From the NCBI GenBank assembly GCA_048498555.1, contig JBEHXT010000004.1, positions 124,001-188,000 of the forward strand: a DNA stretch of 64,000 bases. The letters run 5' to 3'. The stretch is from Danxiaibacter sp048498555. Its GTDB lineage: Bacteria; Bacteroidota; Bacteroidia; Chitinophagales; Chitinophagaceae. The position numbers and the translations under genes are program-made. The notes beneath the pieces are model-generated. The model had not been told where the DNA came from. It searched no databases and worked only from the letters and a program-made list of their open reading frames with translations. Positions 16,879-27,145 of the stretch are shown one piece after another. Position 1 is the first letter of the stretch. Each line of letters opens with the position of its first letter.

Positions 16879-19443
16879 ATGAACAGACATATACTGCTTA
16901 CAATACTATTGATCTGTGTCCTCGCAAACTGTTATGCAACAAAATTAACGGGCATCGTATACAATGAAACCGGTAAACCACTGGCGTATGCATCCATCAC
17001 CGTAAAAGAAACTGGCAAGGGAACGACGACAAATGAATCAGGAGCTTATTTACTAGACCTCTCTTCCGGCAATTATACAATCAGCGTTCAGTACATCGGC
17101 TATAAAAAACAGGATAAAAAGATTCATATCAGCAATGACGCGGAAAAACTGGACTTCAAATTAGAGCCGCAAACATTTACACTTAATGAAGTTGTTGTTA
17201 AATCAGGCGGAAAAGATCCGGCATATGAGATTATCCGCAATGCGATAAAGAAAAGGGAAGAATATCGCACGCCTTTGGATTCTTTTACCTGCCAGGCTTA
17301 TATAAAAATGATGATCAAAACGCGTGGCTTGCCCAAACGCATCTTTGGCCAGAAGATTGACAGCACGGACCTGAAGGAAATGGGTGTTGACTCACTTGGG
17401 CGAGGTATCATCGCGCTGACTGAATCTGTAACGAAGATTGCTTACAAAAAACCTGAAAAGCTTAAGATGGAAGTGTTGTCAGGCAGGGAAAGCGGCTCTG
17501 GTGGTTACGGCTTTAATTTTCCAACTTTTATCAACTTCTATGACAATAATGTGGAAGTAATGAGCGACATTATCGCACCGCGCGGTTTCGTTTCTCCGAT
17601 AGCAAATGACGCACTCTCCTTCTACAACTATAAATTCCTTGGATCGTTTTTTGAAGATGGGAAAGAGGTCAACCGGATTAAAGTTATACCTAAAAGAAAT
17701 TACGAACCGCTCTTCTCAGGAACGATCGAAATAACGGAAGGCGATTGGCGCATTTTTAGTCTTGATCTTCAGCTCACAAAGCAATCGCAATTGCAGATGC
17801 TGGACACAATGCATATCCGTCAGATCCATCAACCCATCACATCTAAAGTCTGGCGCGTTAAAGACCAGGTAACTTATTTTACTTTTAACCTGTTCGGCAT
17901 TAACGCTATCGGCAACCTGGTAAACATCTATAACGATTATGACCTCAAACCAAAGTTTCCAAAAAACTACTTCAACAATGTAATTGTAAAGTATGATACA
18001 GCAGTGAATAGAAAAACGCTGGCTTATTGGGACTCTATTCGCCCTGTTCCTTTACAACCCGAAGAAGCCAAAGATTTTAAAGTTAAAGACAGTGTGTACA
18101 AGGCGAAAAAGGATTCAGGCTATTCAAAAAGATTTATTGATTCGCTTCGAGCGAAACAAGGTAATGTCACCGTAATGAATATTTTGTGGAGCGGTGTAAA
18201 ACGTGGCAATTACAATCCCGAAAAATGGACGACTTTTTATTGGAAGCCGTTACTCAAACAAATACAATATAATACTGTGGAAGGCCTTGCTATGAATGCA
18301 GAAGCCACAATCAAACGGGCATATCCTGCAGCAAACGGTGAGCTTAGCTTTACACCACATGTGCGGTATGGGTTTAGCAACGGGCACTTAAACGCATGGG
18401 GAACGTTTGAATGGAACAACAAAACATTCAACAAAGACACATCTGGCAAATATGAGTTTAACGAATTTGGCTTTGACAACAATTCACACAACCGCTTTTC
18501 GCTAAGCGGCGGCAAAAGAATAAACCAGTTTAATAAGGATAATCCTATATCGCCACTCTTCAACAGTATAGTGACGCTTTTCTTCAATCACAACTACATG
18601 AAGATTTATGAAAATTACTTCACAGAATTTAACTGGATCCACACAAATAACAATGGCTTGAAGTATGGACTGAATCTGTTGTATGAAGACAGAATTCCTA
18701 TTGAAAACACAACGGATTTTTCCATCATTAAATATGACTCACAAAAGTTTACGCCGAACTATCCATATGAAAAGATCTCATCACAATTCCCACGCCATCA
18801 GGCGGTGATTGCGAGCGCGTTTGTGGAGTATCAACCCGGACAAAAATTCATTGAATTTCCGAACATGAGAATGCTTGTCGGTTCAAAATATCCAACCTTT
18901 ACATTGAACTATCAAAAGGGGATTGAAGGCATATTGGGAAGCGATGTAAACTTTGATAAATGGTCGCTCTCTGCCAGGCAAGAACTCAAACTCAATCTTT
19001 GGGGACAGTTTAACTATCGCGTAAATATCGGCGGTTTCCTCAACACAAAGAGTGTTTACATTCAGGATTACAGGCACTTTAATGGTAACCAGATTGTGCT
19101 TGCCAGTCAATACCTCAACAGTTTTCAGCTAGCACCGTACTATGCCAATAGTACTACTGCATCATTTTATACAGCCGCACATATTGAACATCATTTTAAC
19201 GGGGCCATCACCAACAAAATACCCCTGTTCAAAAAACTCAACTGGAATCTTGTAGCAGGCAGCAATGCATTTTATGTAAACAGCAACAATAACTATGTGG
19301 AGGTATTCGGTGGGATTGAAAATATATTTAAGCTGATTCGTGTAGATGTTGTCGGCGCTTATCTCAACGGCACAAGCGGACAGGTTGCAGTTCGCCTTGG
19401 GTTAGGTGGCATATTGGGAGGCAAAATCTCATTTACGAATTGA
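16879..19443 (+). CDS. DUF5686 outer-membrane protein with carboxypeptidase-like regulatory domain
   Basis: 854 residues. Signal peptide about 1-20, then a CarboxypepD_reg-like beta-sandwich (about 22-105: LTGIVYNETGKPLAYASITV, GYKKQDKK), then a long DUF5686 region with alternating aromatic/polar beta-strands and a C-terminal barrel-like end (GQVAVRLGLGGILGGKISF). It resembles TonB-linked outer-membrane proteins but has no TonB-dependent plug. The family is almost confined to Bacteroidota and its function is unknown. The stop codon TGA lies inside the first 7-nt word of the following array. Confidence 0.85.
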   Translation: MNRHILLTILLICVLANCYATKLTGIVYNETGKPLAYASITVKETGKGTTTNESGAYLLDLSSGNYTISVQYIGYKKQDKKIHISNDAEKLDFKLEPQTFTLNEVVVKSGGKDPAYEIIRNAIKKREEYRTPLDSFTCQAYIKMMIKTRGLPKRIFGQKIDSTDLKEMGVDSLGRGIIALTESVTKIAYKKPEKLKMEVLSGRESGSGGYGFNFPTFINFYDNNVEVMSDIIAPRGFVSPIANDALSFYNYKFLGSFFEDGKEVNRIKVIPKRNYEPLFSGTIEITEGDWRIFSLDLQLTKQSQLQMLDTMHIRQIHQPITSKVWRVKDQVTYFTFNLFGINAIGNLVNIYNDYDLKPKFPKNYFNNVIVKYDTAVNRKTLAYWDSIRPVPLQPEEAKDFKVKDSVYKAKKDSGYSKRFIDSLRAKQGNVTVMNILWSGVKRGNYNPEKWTTFYWKPLLKQIQYNTVEGLAMNAEATIKRAYPAANGELSFTPHVRYGFSNGHLNAWGTFEWNNKTFNKDTSGKYEFNEFGFDNNSHNRFSLSGGKRINQFNKDNPISPLFNSIVTLFFNHNYMKIYENYFTEFNWIHTNNNGLKYGLNLLYEDRIPIENTTDFSIIKYDSQKFTPNYPYEKISSQFPRHQAVIASAFVEYQPGQKFIEFPNMRMLVGSKYPTFTLNYQKGIEGILGSDVNFDKWSLSARQELKLNLWGQFNYRVNIGGFLNTKSVYIQDYRHFNGNQIVLASQYLNSFQLAPYYANSTTASFYTAAHIEHHFNGAITNKIPLFKKLNWNLVAGSNAFYVNSNNNYVEVFGGIENIFKLIRVDVVGAYLNGTSGQVAVRLGLGGILGGKISFTN

Positions 19444-19663
19444 CAGTTGATAATTGACGATTGAAAATGATCCATGCGAAGAAAATCTCTGTAAAACTCT
19501 GTGTCTACTTTTGACTCTTCGCTGTATAACAAAAAATACATTACACAGAGTCGCACTGAGAACACACAGATTTGCACAGAGAAGGTTGCCTCACTTGCAC
19601 ATTCGTGCATCTTCACATCCGCTCATTTCCATTGTCAATTGTCAACTTTCAATTATCAATTGA
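19440..19663. repeat. Composite arrays between two convergent genes (DUF5686 and mreD)
   Basis: From left: a 7-nt array TTGACAG, TTGATAA, TTGACGA, TTGAAAA (19440-19467) that includes the DUF5686 stop; 10-nt words TCTCTGTAAA, ACTCTGTGTC (19486-19505); their inverted counterparts TTACACAGAG, TCGCACTGAG, AACACACAGA (19541-19570); a short CACATT-type segment; and an inverted TTGACAA array (19631-19663) that ends exactly at the mreD stop. TTGATAATTGA occurs in both outer arms in inverted orientation. No other terminator is evident here. Confidence 0.85.
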
Positions 19664-20197
19664 TTACGCTGCGTTCGTTCTGAATTTTGCTTTGCGCTGG
19701 AACAATAATTCGGTTACGTAAATCAGTAACATGCTTACTGCGGTAGTTGCAATTACTTTACTGAAGAAGAAAATGAAATCATTAAACTGCAACCATTCAA
19801 GCAATACAAAATAAAGGTTGTGAAGGAAAGTAAGGATTAGCACATATACACTATATGGTGCCCAGCCAAGGCTTTTAATACTTGGCTCAATATAGGAGAA
19901 CTCAGTTTTTTCCTGAGGCAATAATACATTTAATAAGAAAGGCCTTACGTATGCAATCAATACACAGGGAGCTGCATGTATGCCCGGCGTTCCTGTAAAA
20001 TAATCCATGCACAGGCCAAAAATAAATGCAACGATCATCAGGCTTATGCGAGACATATTAAACGGCAGCCACAACACAAACAGGAAATACAAATATGGCT
20101 TTACATACTGATGTAATGGCGGTACCTTATCAAGTACAAAAGCCTGTACCAGGATGAACAACACAAAGCGGATAATATTTTTAAGTAAAGTGCTCAT
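19664..20197 (-). CDS. mreD: Rod shape-determining protein MreD
   Basis: 177 residues with five to six hydrophobic segments, including the conserved region around FIFGLCMDYFTG and GIHAAPCVLIAYVRPF. MreD is an inner-membrane part of the elongasome, which directs lateral peptidoglycan synthesis with MreB, MreC, RodA and PBP2. Its ATG overlaps the mreC stop by one base (TAATG), so it is translationally coupled. It is the last of the mreB-mreC-mreD run. Confidence 0.92.
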   Translation of the reverse strand: MSTLLKNIIRFVLFILVQAFVLDKVPPLHQYVKPYLYFLFVLWLPFNMSRISLMIVAFIFGLCMDYFTGTPGIHAAPCVLIAYVRPFLLNVLLPQEKTEFSYIEPSIKSLGWAPYSVYVLILTFLHNLYFVLLEWLQFNDFIFFFSKVIATTAVSMLLIYVTELLFQRKAKFRTNAA

Positions 20198-21048
20198 TAG
20201 TTCTTAGGTGTTTGTGCATCCAGTTGTTTTTGCTCGTTCCAGTTTGCATTATCAATAATGTATGCATACTGCATCGTGTAAAAGTTTGTTGCTGTCTTAA
20301 CCCTTACGGTGTAGGTGCTGGCAGATGGCTCTATTGTAAAATCTTCCACCTGGCCTATCATCAGGTTAGGCGGGAATATGCCAGATAAGTTGCTCGTAAG
20401 CACCGAATCGCCTTTTTGAATTTTTGCTGTTTTCGGTATGTTCTTAAGAATTACAAACGATGCATCTTTTCCATCCCAATCCACAATACCATTGTTATAA
20501 GCGCCTTTTTTCAACATGGCGCTGATGCTCGATTTATGGTTGAGCATACTCATTACTCTACAGTAATTGTCGCTCACCATAATAACCCTTCCCACAACGC
20601 CATCAGGCCCTACAACGGCCATATCAGTATGAATGCCCTGCTTTCTTCCCCTGTACAGTGTGATGTAGTTGTTTTCCTCATTCACAGAGTTATTCACCAC
20701 TTTAGCGGGCAGGTAAGTAAACACACGGGTTTTGTATACAGAATCCACCAATAATGAATCAAGCTTCTTTTGTCTTACAGTGTCCGGCCCTTCAAAACTG
20801 CTCAGCAGTTCGTTGCGAAGCCTTGCATTTTCAGCTTCAAGTTGCTTATTCGTTTCTTTCAGCCTGAAATAATATTCTACATTATTGTACTGCTTGCCCA
20901 TTTTTCCGGTAAGCTCACCGGCAACATTTGCAAAAACAGCCTCATGCGTTTTATTATATTTTACAAGTATGCCAATACTTAGCCCTTGCAAAACGAGGAA
21001 CATGAAAAAGGTAAAAAAACGCCTTATGAAGAGAATGATGTTACGCAT
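20197..21048 (-). CDS. mreC: Rod shape-determining protein MreC
   Basis: 283 residues. One N-terminal membrane helix (about 8-27), a coiled coil (about 55-80, LKETNKQLEAENARLRNEL) and a periplasmic beta domain with characteristic segments (ITLYRGRKQGI, GPDGVVGRVI, SSISAMLKK). MreC links cytoplasmic MreB to periplasmic wall enzymes. It lies 81 nt after mreB and overlaps mreD by one base. Confidence 0.95.
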   Translation of the reverse strand: MRNIILFIRRFFTFFMFLVLQGLSIGILVKYNKTHEAVFANVAGELTGKMGKQYNNVEYYFRLKETNKQLEAENARLRNELLSSFEGPDTVRQKKLDSLLVDSVYKTRVFTYLPAKVVNNSVNEENNYITLYRGRKQGIHTDMAVVGPDGVVGRVIMVSDNYCRVMSMLNHKSSISAMLKKGAYNNGIVDWDGKDASFVILKNIPKTAKIQKGDSVLTSNLSGIFPPNLMIGQVEDFTIEPSASTYTVRVKTATNFYTMQYAYIIDNANWNEQKQLDAQTPKN

Positions 21049-21129
21049 GCAGTTCTATAGTTCATGATCCGATACCAGGAAACCGCAGAACGGAACACCG
21101 GATAGCAGACTTTCATCAAGTTTACCGGA

Positions 21130-22155
21130 CTATCGCATTACAAACGGATAGCGCTGGTAATTTTTTAAAGAGATCCCTGTACCACGTACCACACTCTTCA
21201 ACGGATCATCTGCGATATGTACAGGTAATTTAATTTTTTGGCTCAAACGCTTGTCTAATCCGCGAAGTAAAGCACCGCCACCAGTCAGGTACAGGCCTCT
21301 GCGATAGATATCCGCAGCCAACTCAGGAGGAGTAGTTTCCAACGCTTTCAAAATAGCTTCTTCAATTTTGAAGATGCTTTTATCCAGTGCTTCAGCAATT
21401 TCCTGGTAGCTTACCATAATTTGTTTTGGAATACCGGTAACAAGGTCACGGCCGTTAACAGGTATATCATCCGGAGGTGTTTCAAGGTCTTTCATCGCAG
21501 CGCCAATCTGGATCTTGATTTGCTCGGCAGTCCTTTCACCAATCAGCAAGCTGTGGTAACGGCGCAGGGCCTCCATAATATCTGCGGTAAATTCATCACC
21601 CGCAATACGGATGCTCTGATCGCACACAATGCCAGCCAACGCAATAACGGTAATACCAGTGGTACCACCTCCAATATCGATGATCATGTTACCAACAGGC
21701 TCTTCTACGTCGATACCAATACCCAACGCAGCAGCCATTGGTTCGTGAATAAGGTACACTTCTTTAGCACCTGCCTGTTCAGCACTATCCCTAACCGCAC
21801 GTTTTTCTACCTCGGTAATGCTGGAAGGTATGCAGATCATCATTCTCCAGCTTGGTGGGAACAATGGTTTTTTAGAATAGATCATTTTGATCATCTCACG
21901 GATCATCAGTTCAGCCGCGTTAAAGTCGGCGATCACTCCATCTTTCAATGGCCTAACGGTGCGAATGCTTTCGTGCGTCTTTTCGTGCATCAGCAACGCG
22001 CGTTTACCTACCGCCAAAACTTCCTTAGGGTTGTTACGGTTCAGTGCCACTATTGAAGGCTCATTCACCACAATTTCGTCGTTATGTATAATAAGGGTAT
22101 TTGCAGTACCCAGATCCATTGCAATTTCCTGTGTAAAAAAATTAAAAAGTCCCAT
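21130..22155 (-). CDS. mreB: Rod shape-determining protein MreB
   Basis: 341 residues. An actin-like ATPase with phosphate-1 motif MDLGTANT, the segment NEPSIVA, phosphate-2 motif IDIGGGTT and adenosine motif LTGGGALLRG. The start MGLFNFF at 22155 matches the family; the longer frame to 22197 adds 14 residues that no MreB has. It polymerises under the inner membrane and positions wall synthesis. It is first in mreBCD; a 215-bp gap separates it from the upstream TPR gene and includes a TTTTGCAGG sequence similar to the pheT promoter end. Confidence 0.97.
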   Translation of the reverse strand: MGLFNFFTQEIAMDLGTANTLIIHNDEIVVNEPSIVALNRNNPKEVLAVGKRALLMHEKTHESIRTVRPLKDGVIADFNAAELMIREMIKMIYSKKPLFPPSWRMMICIPSSITEVEKRAVRDSAEQAGAKEVYLIHEPMAAALGIGIDVEEPVGNMIIDIGGGTTGITVIALAGIVCDQSIRIAGDEFTADIMEALRRYHSLLIGERTAEQIKIQIGAAMKDLETPPDDIPVNGRDLVTGIPKQIMVSYQEIAEALDKSIFKIEEAILKALETTPPELAADIYRRGLYLTGGGALLRGLDKRLSQKIKLPVHIADDPLKSVVRGTGISLKNYQRYPFVMR

Positions 22156-22370
22156 TATATGAATTGTGTTCCTTGTATTGTTATAGAATGCCTGCAAAAT
22201 TCATAGAAATAACCCGAATAAACAAAAAGCAGAAATTTTTAGTTTCAGCCTTTCCTTTGAATTAACATTCAATCACATAAAATGTGTAAATTTTCTTTCC
22301 GCCTATTAGAAAATACTGTACCAAAAACCCAAATTCTACAAACTAATTCAGCTTTTGGTGATAAAAAGTA

Positions 22371-23660
22371 TTACTCCAGCTTTTCACCCTTAGCAGCTTT
22401 GTTTTTTAGCTGCTGAAAATAGTCTTTTGTTTCCTGTGCGAAATATGGCAAAACATCCTCGGGATATTTTCTATCTGCTGATTCAAGAAACTCTAACGCT
22501 TTTTCGGGATGGTTATTTTGCGAAGCAATTACAGCGGCTGTTCCGTACGCAAAACGGTAGTTATTAAGCAATTGAATGTTATCGCGGTTGTTGAGGTAAG
22601 ACCTCGACTCGGAAGAAATATGTTGCAGCTTTTGCAACCTTAGTTCCAGTTCGAAGGTATTATCACCTTTGGGATGGGTGACCATTTTAGAAGTGAGCCC
22701 GCGGGACTGTAAATATGTATCCAGAAAAAGGCTCATATTCGGCGGAACGTCACCGGCAAAGAATACTTCCTTTTCAAATGAATTTTGTTGTAAAAGATTG
22801 AGGACTATTTTATCTGAACGAAGGATAAATTTATTGGCGTATGTTGGTTTTAACTGCCAGGTGATAAGAGAATCACCATATTTATCATTTTTGTTATTGA
22901 TGGTGACGCTTCTTGTTGTCCACTTTTCCACTTCTACTTTAGCCAGATCATCTGCAGAATAGGAGACGTTTAGCACACCTTTTGTCTGCAGCCACGCCGG
23001 ATACCACCTGGTATTCAATAAGTTAAGGTCAATAAAACGAACATCTACACGGTATCTTTCAATTACCTGGAGATATAGCAGGTAATAAAGGTACATATCA
23101 CCATTTGTAAACAGGTAAGCGCCAGCCGAACATTCATCCACCACCTGACGGAAATAATCAAGCACTGTCCTGTTTACGCCACCGCGTTGAAAAGCCTGGC
23201 GCAGGCACCATTCGGCAGAGTCTCTTTTATCTTCGTAAAAATATCTGTACGCTTGTGAGCCCCATGCAGTAAGGATTTTAGTATGAGGGTCAAGAAGCAG
23301 GATTTCTCCTTTATAAGTATCACTGTCGCTAAGTGCAATAGCTTTTTGGAAAGCTTCGCTGGCCTTCATCGTTTGATGGAGATCCACATCCAGCATCGTT
23401 TCTCCGTCGAAGGAATTAAGCCTGTCAAGTGCGTAACCGTAATAATACCAGGCTTCTGCTCTGGTTGAATCTACGGTAACCACTTTTTGCAACAAATCCA
23501 CCGCCTGAGTGTAGTCGGGCGACAGGTCCATGCGGTTGCGCTTCATTTCAGCCTTAGCTTTTTCAAGGTTGCGGGCTGCATCGGCTGCAGCATCCTGGGC
23601 CAGGGCTGCATCCGACGCTGCAATCATAAAAAAAAGAATGTATAAAAAAAGTTTCTTCAT
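22371..23660 (-). CDS. Secreted TPR-containing protein
   Basis: 429 residues from the ATG at 23660. Signal peptide about 1-22 (KKLFLYILFFMIAAS ending ALAQ), then TPR helices (about 45-110: YTQAVDLLQKVVTVDSTRAEAWYYYG) and again near the C-terminus (about 365-415: NHPEKALEFLESADRKYPEDVLPYF). The middle part has no motif that I recognise. The start is placed 16 nt after the purD stop; a longer frame would overlap purD and put the signal peptide internally. It may share a transcript with purD. Role unknown, probably a periplasmic protein-interaction module. Confidence 0.75.
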   Translation of the reverse strand: MKKLFLYILFFMIAASDAALAQDAAADAARNLEKAKAEMKRNRMDLSPDYTQAVDLLQKVVTVDSTRAEAWYYYGYALDRLNSFDGETMLDVDLHQTMKASEAFQKAIALSDSDTYKGEILLLDPHTKILTAWGSQAYRYFYEDKRDSAEWCLRQAFQRGGVNRTVLDYFRQVVDECSAGAYLFTNGDMYLYYLLYLQVIERYRVDVRFIDLNLLNTRWYPAWLQTKGVLNVSYSADDLAKVEVEKWTTRSVTINNKNDKYGDSLITWQLKPTYANKFILRSDKIVLNLLQQNSFEKEVFFAGDVPPNMSLFLDTYLQSRGLTSKMVTHPKGDNTFELELRLQKLQHISSESRSYLNNRDNIQLLNNYRFAYGTAAVIASQNNHPEKALEFLESADRKYPEDVLPYFAQETKDYFQQLKNKAAKGEKLE

Positions 23661-23676
23661 CCAGGTATAACGTGGT

Positions 23677-24945
23677 TTATTCAAATTCAAAACCAATATC
23701 CTTTCTGTAATAGATTCCTTCAAAATTAATTTTCTTCAGCGCTTCTTCAGAACGCTCTACAGCTTCCTTAATATTTTCGCCGTAAGAACTTACTGCCAGC
23801 ACTCTTCCGCCGTTTGTAACCACTCCGTTTTCCGCCTCTTTTGTTCCTGCATGAAAAACAATGGTATCCTTATCAAACGATTCATCCAAGCCGGTTATTA
23901 CTTTATTCTTCTCATAATCACCAGGATATCCGCCACTTACTGCTACAACGGTACAACAAGCGCGGCTATCAAAATCAATTGAAATATTTTTTAACGTATT
24001 GTTATGCAATGAGGTAAAAAGCTCTACCAGGCTATTTTTTAGCCTTGGCAGCACCACTTCCGTCTCCGGATCGCCCATGCGGCAGTTATACTCTATCACA
24101 AAAGGTTCATCTCCCACTTTTATAAGGCCGAAGAACACAAACCCTTTATATACAATGTTTTCTTTCGAAAATCCATTGATAGTAGGCTTAATGATGGTTT
24201 CTTCAATTTTTTGCATAAACGCTTCATCGGCAAAAGGAACAGGGCTAACGCAACCCATGCCGCCGGTGTTCAGGCCGGTATCGCCTTCACCAATACGTTT
24301 ATAATCTTTTGCGTGGCCGATAATCTTATAATCAGTTCCGTCGGTCACTACAAAAACGCTTATTTCAATACCACTTAAAAACTGCTCGATAACCACTTTA
24401 GAAGACGCGTCCCCAAACTGGCGGTTCACGATCATCTCCTCAAAAACGGCCAATGCTTCTTCGTGTGTATTGCTGATTACCACGCCTTTACCTGCGGCGA
24501 GCCCATCGGCTTTCAACACAATTGGCAGGCTATGCGCCGCGATATATTTCTTTCCTTCCTCAAAGTTTTCATCTGTAAACTCTGCATAACCAGCAGTAGG
24601 AATGTTGTGCCTTTGCATGAATTTTTTGGAAAAGGCCTTGCTGCCTTCCAGCTGTGCGCCGAACTGAGATGGCCCAACCACCATAATATCCTCTCCCACA
24701 AAAAAGTCGTAAACCCCTTTAACCAGTGGCTCTTCGGGCCCAACTACCAGCATTTGAATATTATTCTCTTTGCAGAATTTCTTTTGGCTTTCAAAATCAT
24801 TTACGCCAATAGATACATTGGTTCCAAAAGCCGAAGTGCCGGCATTACCCGGAGCAATAAACAAAGAAGAACAAAGTTTATCCTGGCTTAATTTCCACGC
24901 AAGCGCGTGCTCTCGCCCACCCGAACCTAAAAGAAGAATATTCAT
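23677..24945 (-). CDS. purD: Phosphoribosylamine--glycine ligase
   Basis: 422 residues, standard length. N-terminal GSGGREHALAWKL (residues 7-19), ATP-grasp domain with LKADGLAAGKGV and NTGGMGCVSP, metal-binding end MGDPETEVVLPRL, and the C-terminal GARS domain (VVAVSGGYPG). It catalyses the second step of de novo purine synthesis, making glycinamide ribonucleotide. No other pur gene is in the window, as is usual where pur genes are scattered. A TACTTTCG sequence about 30 nt upstream may be a diverged -7 element. Confidence 0.97.
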   Translation of the reverse strand: MNILLLGSGGREHALAWKLSQDKLCSSLFIAPGNAGTSAFGTNVSIGVNDFESQKKFCKENNIQMLVVGPEEPLVKGVYDFFVGEDIMVVGPSQFGAQLEGSKAFSKKFMQRHNIPTAGYAEFTDENFEEGKKYIAAHSLPIVLKADGLAAGKGVVISNTHEEALAVFEEMIVNRQFGDASSKVVIEQFLSGIEISVFVVTDGTDYKIIGHAKDYKRIGEGDTGLNTGGMGCVSPVPFADEAFMQKIEETIIKPTINGFSKENIVYKGFVFFGLIKVGDEPFVIEYNCRMGDPETEVVLPRLKNSLVELFTSLHNNTLKNISIDFDSRACCTVVAVSGGYPGDYEKNKVITGLDESFDKDTIVFHAGTKEAENGVVTNGGRVLAVSSYGENIKEAVERSEEALKKINFEGIYYRKDIGFEFE

Positions 24946-25289
24946 AGCTGATTTTTAAAAATTGAACGAAAGTAAATAGTTGAGCGCGAATATTGTAAAG
25001 AAGTTTTGGAGCTGCAGCTGTCAGCTGTCAGCTATCAGCTTGTTTCGACTGTTCCAGAACATTATTTTAATTTCCACAGTTTAGTTTAAAAAAGCGATTC
25101 CATTTTTGTACCCTGCTCAAACCTGATACCTGACAGCTGATACCTTGCAGCAAATTGCATGTTTAAACGTAAAACAGCCAGCCAATGTTGCATCTTTCTC
25201 ATTTTTTTCGATCTTAATATAAATTTCTCTGTATTTTACGCCGCCCCCAAACGGCGCAACGTCAAAAAACCATAAGAAAATTCTACTCT
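24946..25289. other. 344-bp gap between purD and the POT transporter gene
   Basis: Divergent control region. It holds the arrays at 25016-25155 and, in the presumed leader of the transporter gene, a small CGCCG/CGGCG hairpin (25239-25256). No exact TAnnTTTG is seen. Confidence 0.6.
25016..25155. repeat. 7-nt arrays AGCTGTC and ACCTGAT
   Basis: 25016-25043 reads AGCTGTC, AGCTGTC, AGCTATC, AGCTTGT; 25121-25155 reads ACCTGAT, ACCTGAC, AGCTGAT, ACCTTGC, AGCAAAT. The second is close to the reverse complement of the first and mixes AGCT and ACCT words, showing that these word types belong to one class. Confidence 0.85.
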
Positions 25290-27137
25290 ATGCAGGAAAG
25301 TGTTGAAGTATCGGAACAGCCGATTGCAGCCAAAAAAAGCCATCCAAAAGGATTGTATATTCTCTTCGCCACAGAAATGTGGGAACGGTTCAATTTCTAC
25401 GGAATGAGGGCCATCCTTATTTTGTTTATGACAAAGGCTTTATTGTTCGATAAAGTTTTTGCCTCTAACTTATATGGAAGTTACATAAGCCTTATTTACC
25501 TGACACCGTTGCTCGGTGGCTACATTGCCGACCGTTACTGGGGTAACAAACGCTCCATCATTGCCGGCGGTATTGTAATGGCAATTGGCGAGTTATTGTT
25601 GTTCTTCTGCGGATCACTATATAATAGCGCGCCTGGGGTTTCACAATTATTATTCTTCTCTGGTTTAGGAATGATGATCACCGGTAATGGATTTTTTAAA
25701 CCAAACATTTCTTCGCTGGTTGGCCAGTTATATCCTTCTACTGATACAAGAAAAGATGCAGCGTACACCATTTTCTATATGGGCATTAACACCGGCGGTG
25801 CGATAGGGCCTTTTGTATGCGGATTGTTTGGTGATACCGGAAACCCAGCAGATTTTAAATGGGCGTTTTTAATTGCCGGCATCGGGATGGTACTTAGTGT
25901 TATTGTACAGAAATTGTTTCAGCACAAATATGTTGTTACTCCCGAGGGCAAACCCTTGGGCCAGGTTCCGGCTAACGTTCCCAAATACATGCTTTCGCCC
26001 GTGCTTGCTATTATCGGCATGGCAGTGATCTCCGCTGTTATGATCGGATTGTTTTATATCGATGCAAAAGTGGTAAGCTATTTATTCTACTTATTAATTG
26101 CATGTATTGTAGGTATACCGGCAATTATCTTCATGGATAAATCGCTTTCACCAAAAGAAAAGAACCATGTGGCGGTAATATTTACGGTGTGCTTTTTTGT
26201 GATCTTCTTCTGGGGCGCCTTTGAGCAGGCCGGTGCTTCGCTTACATTTTTTGCTGAAGAACAAACAGACCGCCAACTGGGTTTGAAAGTGCCTACATGG
26301 CTTGTCCACACATTGTCAGCATTGCTCCTTTTCTACGTATTTAAGCTCTACAAAAAAACAGGAAAAAATTTAGCGTCGGATTTCAATAAGAACTTGCGTG
26401 TAACAGTATATGGATTGTTACTGATACTTGCTGCAGCAACAGTATATGCCAATATTTATATTTTACAAACCGGCCAGTCTTATGTTGAAAAAGATGTGGT
26501 GCCTGCCAGCTGGTTCCAATCGTTGAATTCTGCGTTCATCGTGTTATTTGCGCCATTATTTGCATGGATGTGGACCAAGTTTGGCAAGCGTGAACCTGCC
26601 TCTCCCACAAAAATGGCCTGGGGCCTGCTGTTGTTGGCGCTTGGCTATTTCTGGATTGCAACCGGCGTGAACAATATACATGCAGGTGTTAAAGTAAGCA
26701 TGATCTGGTTAACGGGTATGTATGCATTACACACATGCGGAGAATTGTGCTTGTCGCCTATCGGCATGTCTCTCGTAAATAAATTGTCTCCATTGAAATT
26801 CTCTTCATTGTTGATGGCTATCTGGTTTACAGCAAACGCCTTCGGTAACAAACTGGCTGGTGTATTGAGTGCTTTATATCCTCCGGGGATAGCTGAAATT
26901 CAAAAAGCACAAAAAGCGGGCATCAACCTTGAAGATATTCTTTCTAAAAAAGTTGTTCCTTCTGCCGATCAGATTACACAATTAAAATCATTGGATATTC
27001 CATACGAATTCAAATCTTTCGCTGGATACCACATCAACAATCTGTACGATTTCTTCATGCTGTTTGTATTTATGGCAGGAGTAGCTTCTATCATCTTGTT
27101 TTTCCTTACAAGGAAATTACAACGAATGATGAAGTAG
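25290..27137 (+). CDS. POT-family proton-coupled oligopeptide transporter
   Basis: 615 residues with twelve or more membrane segments. The PTR2 signature starts in TEMWERFNFYGMRAIL (about 29-44), which includes the proton-coupling ExxER-type motif, followed by GGYIADRYWGN (about 75-86) and the second signature FYMGINTGGAIGPF (about 165). Such carriers take up di- and tripeptides. An insertion of about 100 residues relative to short POT proteins lies before the C-terminal segments. It is followed, across a repeat-filled gap, by an OPT transporter in the same direction. Confidence 0.93.
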   Translation: MQESVEVSEQPIAAKKSHPKGLYILFATEMWERFNFYGMRAILILFMTKALLFDKVFASNLYGSYISLIYLTPLLGGYIADRYWGNKRSIIAGGIVMAIGELLLFFCGSLYNSAPGVSQLLFFSGLGMMITGNGFFKPNISSLVGQLYPSTDTRKDAAYTIFYMGINTGGAIGPFVCGLFGDTGNPADFKWAFLIAGIGMVLSVIVQKLFQHKYVVTPEGKPLGQVPANVPKYMLSPVLAIIGMAVISAVMIGLFYIDAKVVSYLFYLLIACIVGIPAIIFMDKSLSPKEKNHVAVIFTVCFFVIFFWGAFEQAGASLTFFAEEQTDRQLGLKVPTWLVHTLSALLLFYVFKLYKKTGKNLASDFNKNLRVTVYGLLLILAAATVYANIYILQTGQSYVEKDVVPASWFQSLNSAFIVLFAPLFAWMWTKFGKREPASPTKMAWGLLLLALGYFWIATGVNNIHAGVKVSMIWLTGMYALHTCGELCLSPIGMSLVNKLSPLKFSSLLMAIWFTANAFGNKLAGVLSALYPPGIAEIQKAQKAGINLEDILSKKVVPSADQITQLKSLDIPYEFKSFAGYHINNLYDFFMLFVFMAGVASIILFFLTRKLQRMMK

Positions 27138-27145
27138 AAAGCCAA

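Noticed and set aside
22156..22197. N-terminal extension of MreB
   Set aside because: Family members start with MGLFNFF; the extra 14 residues have no counterpart.
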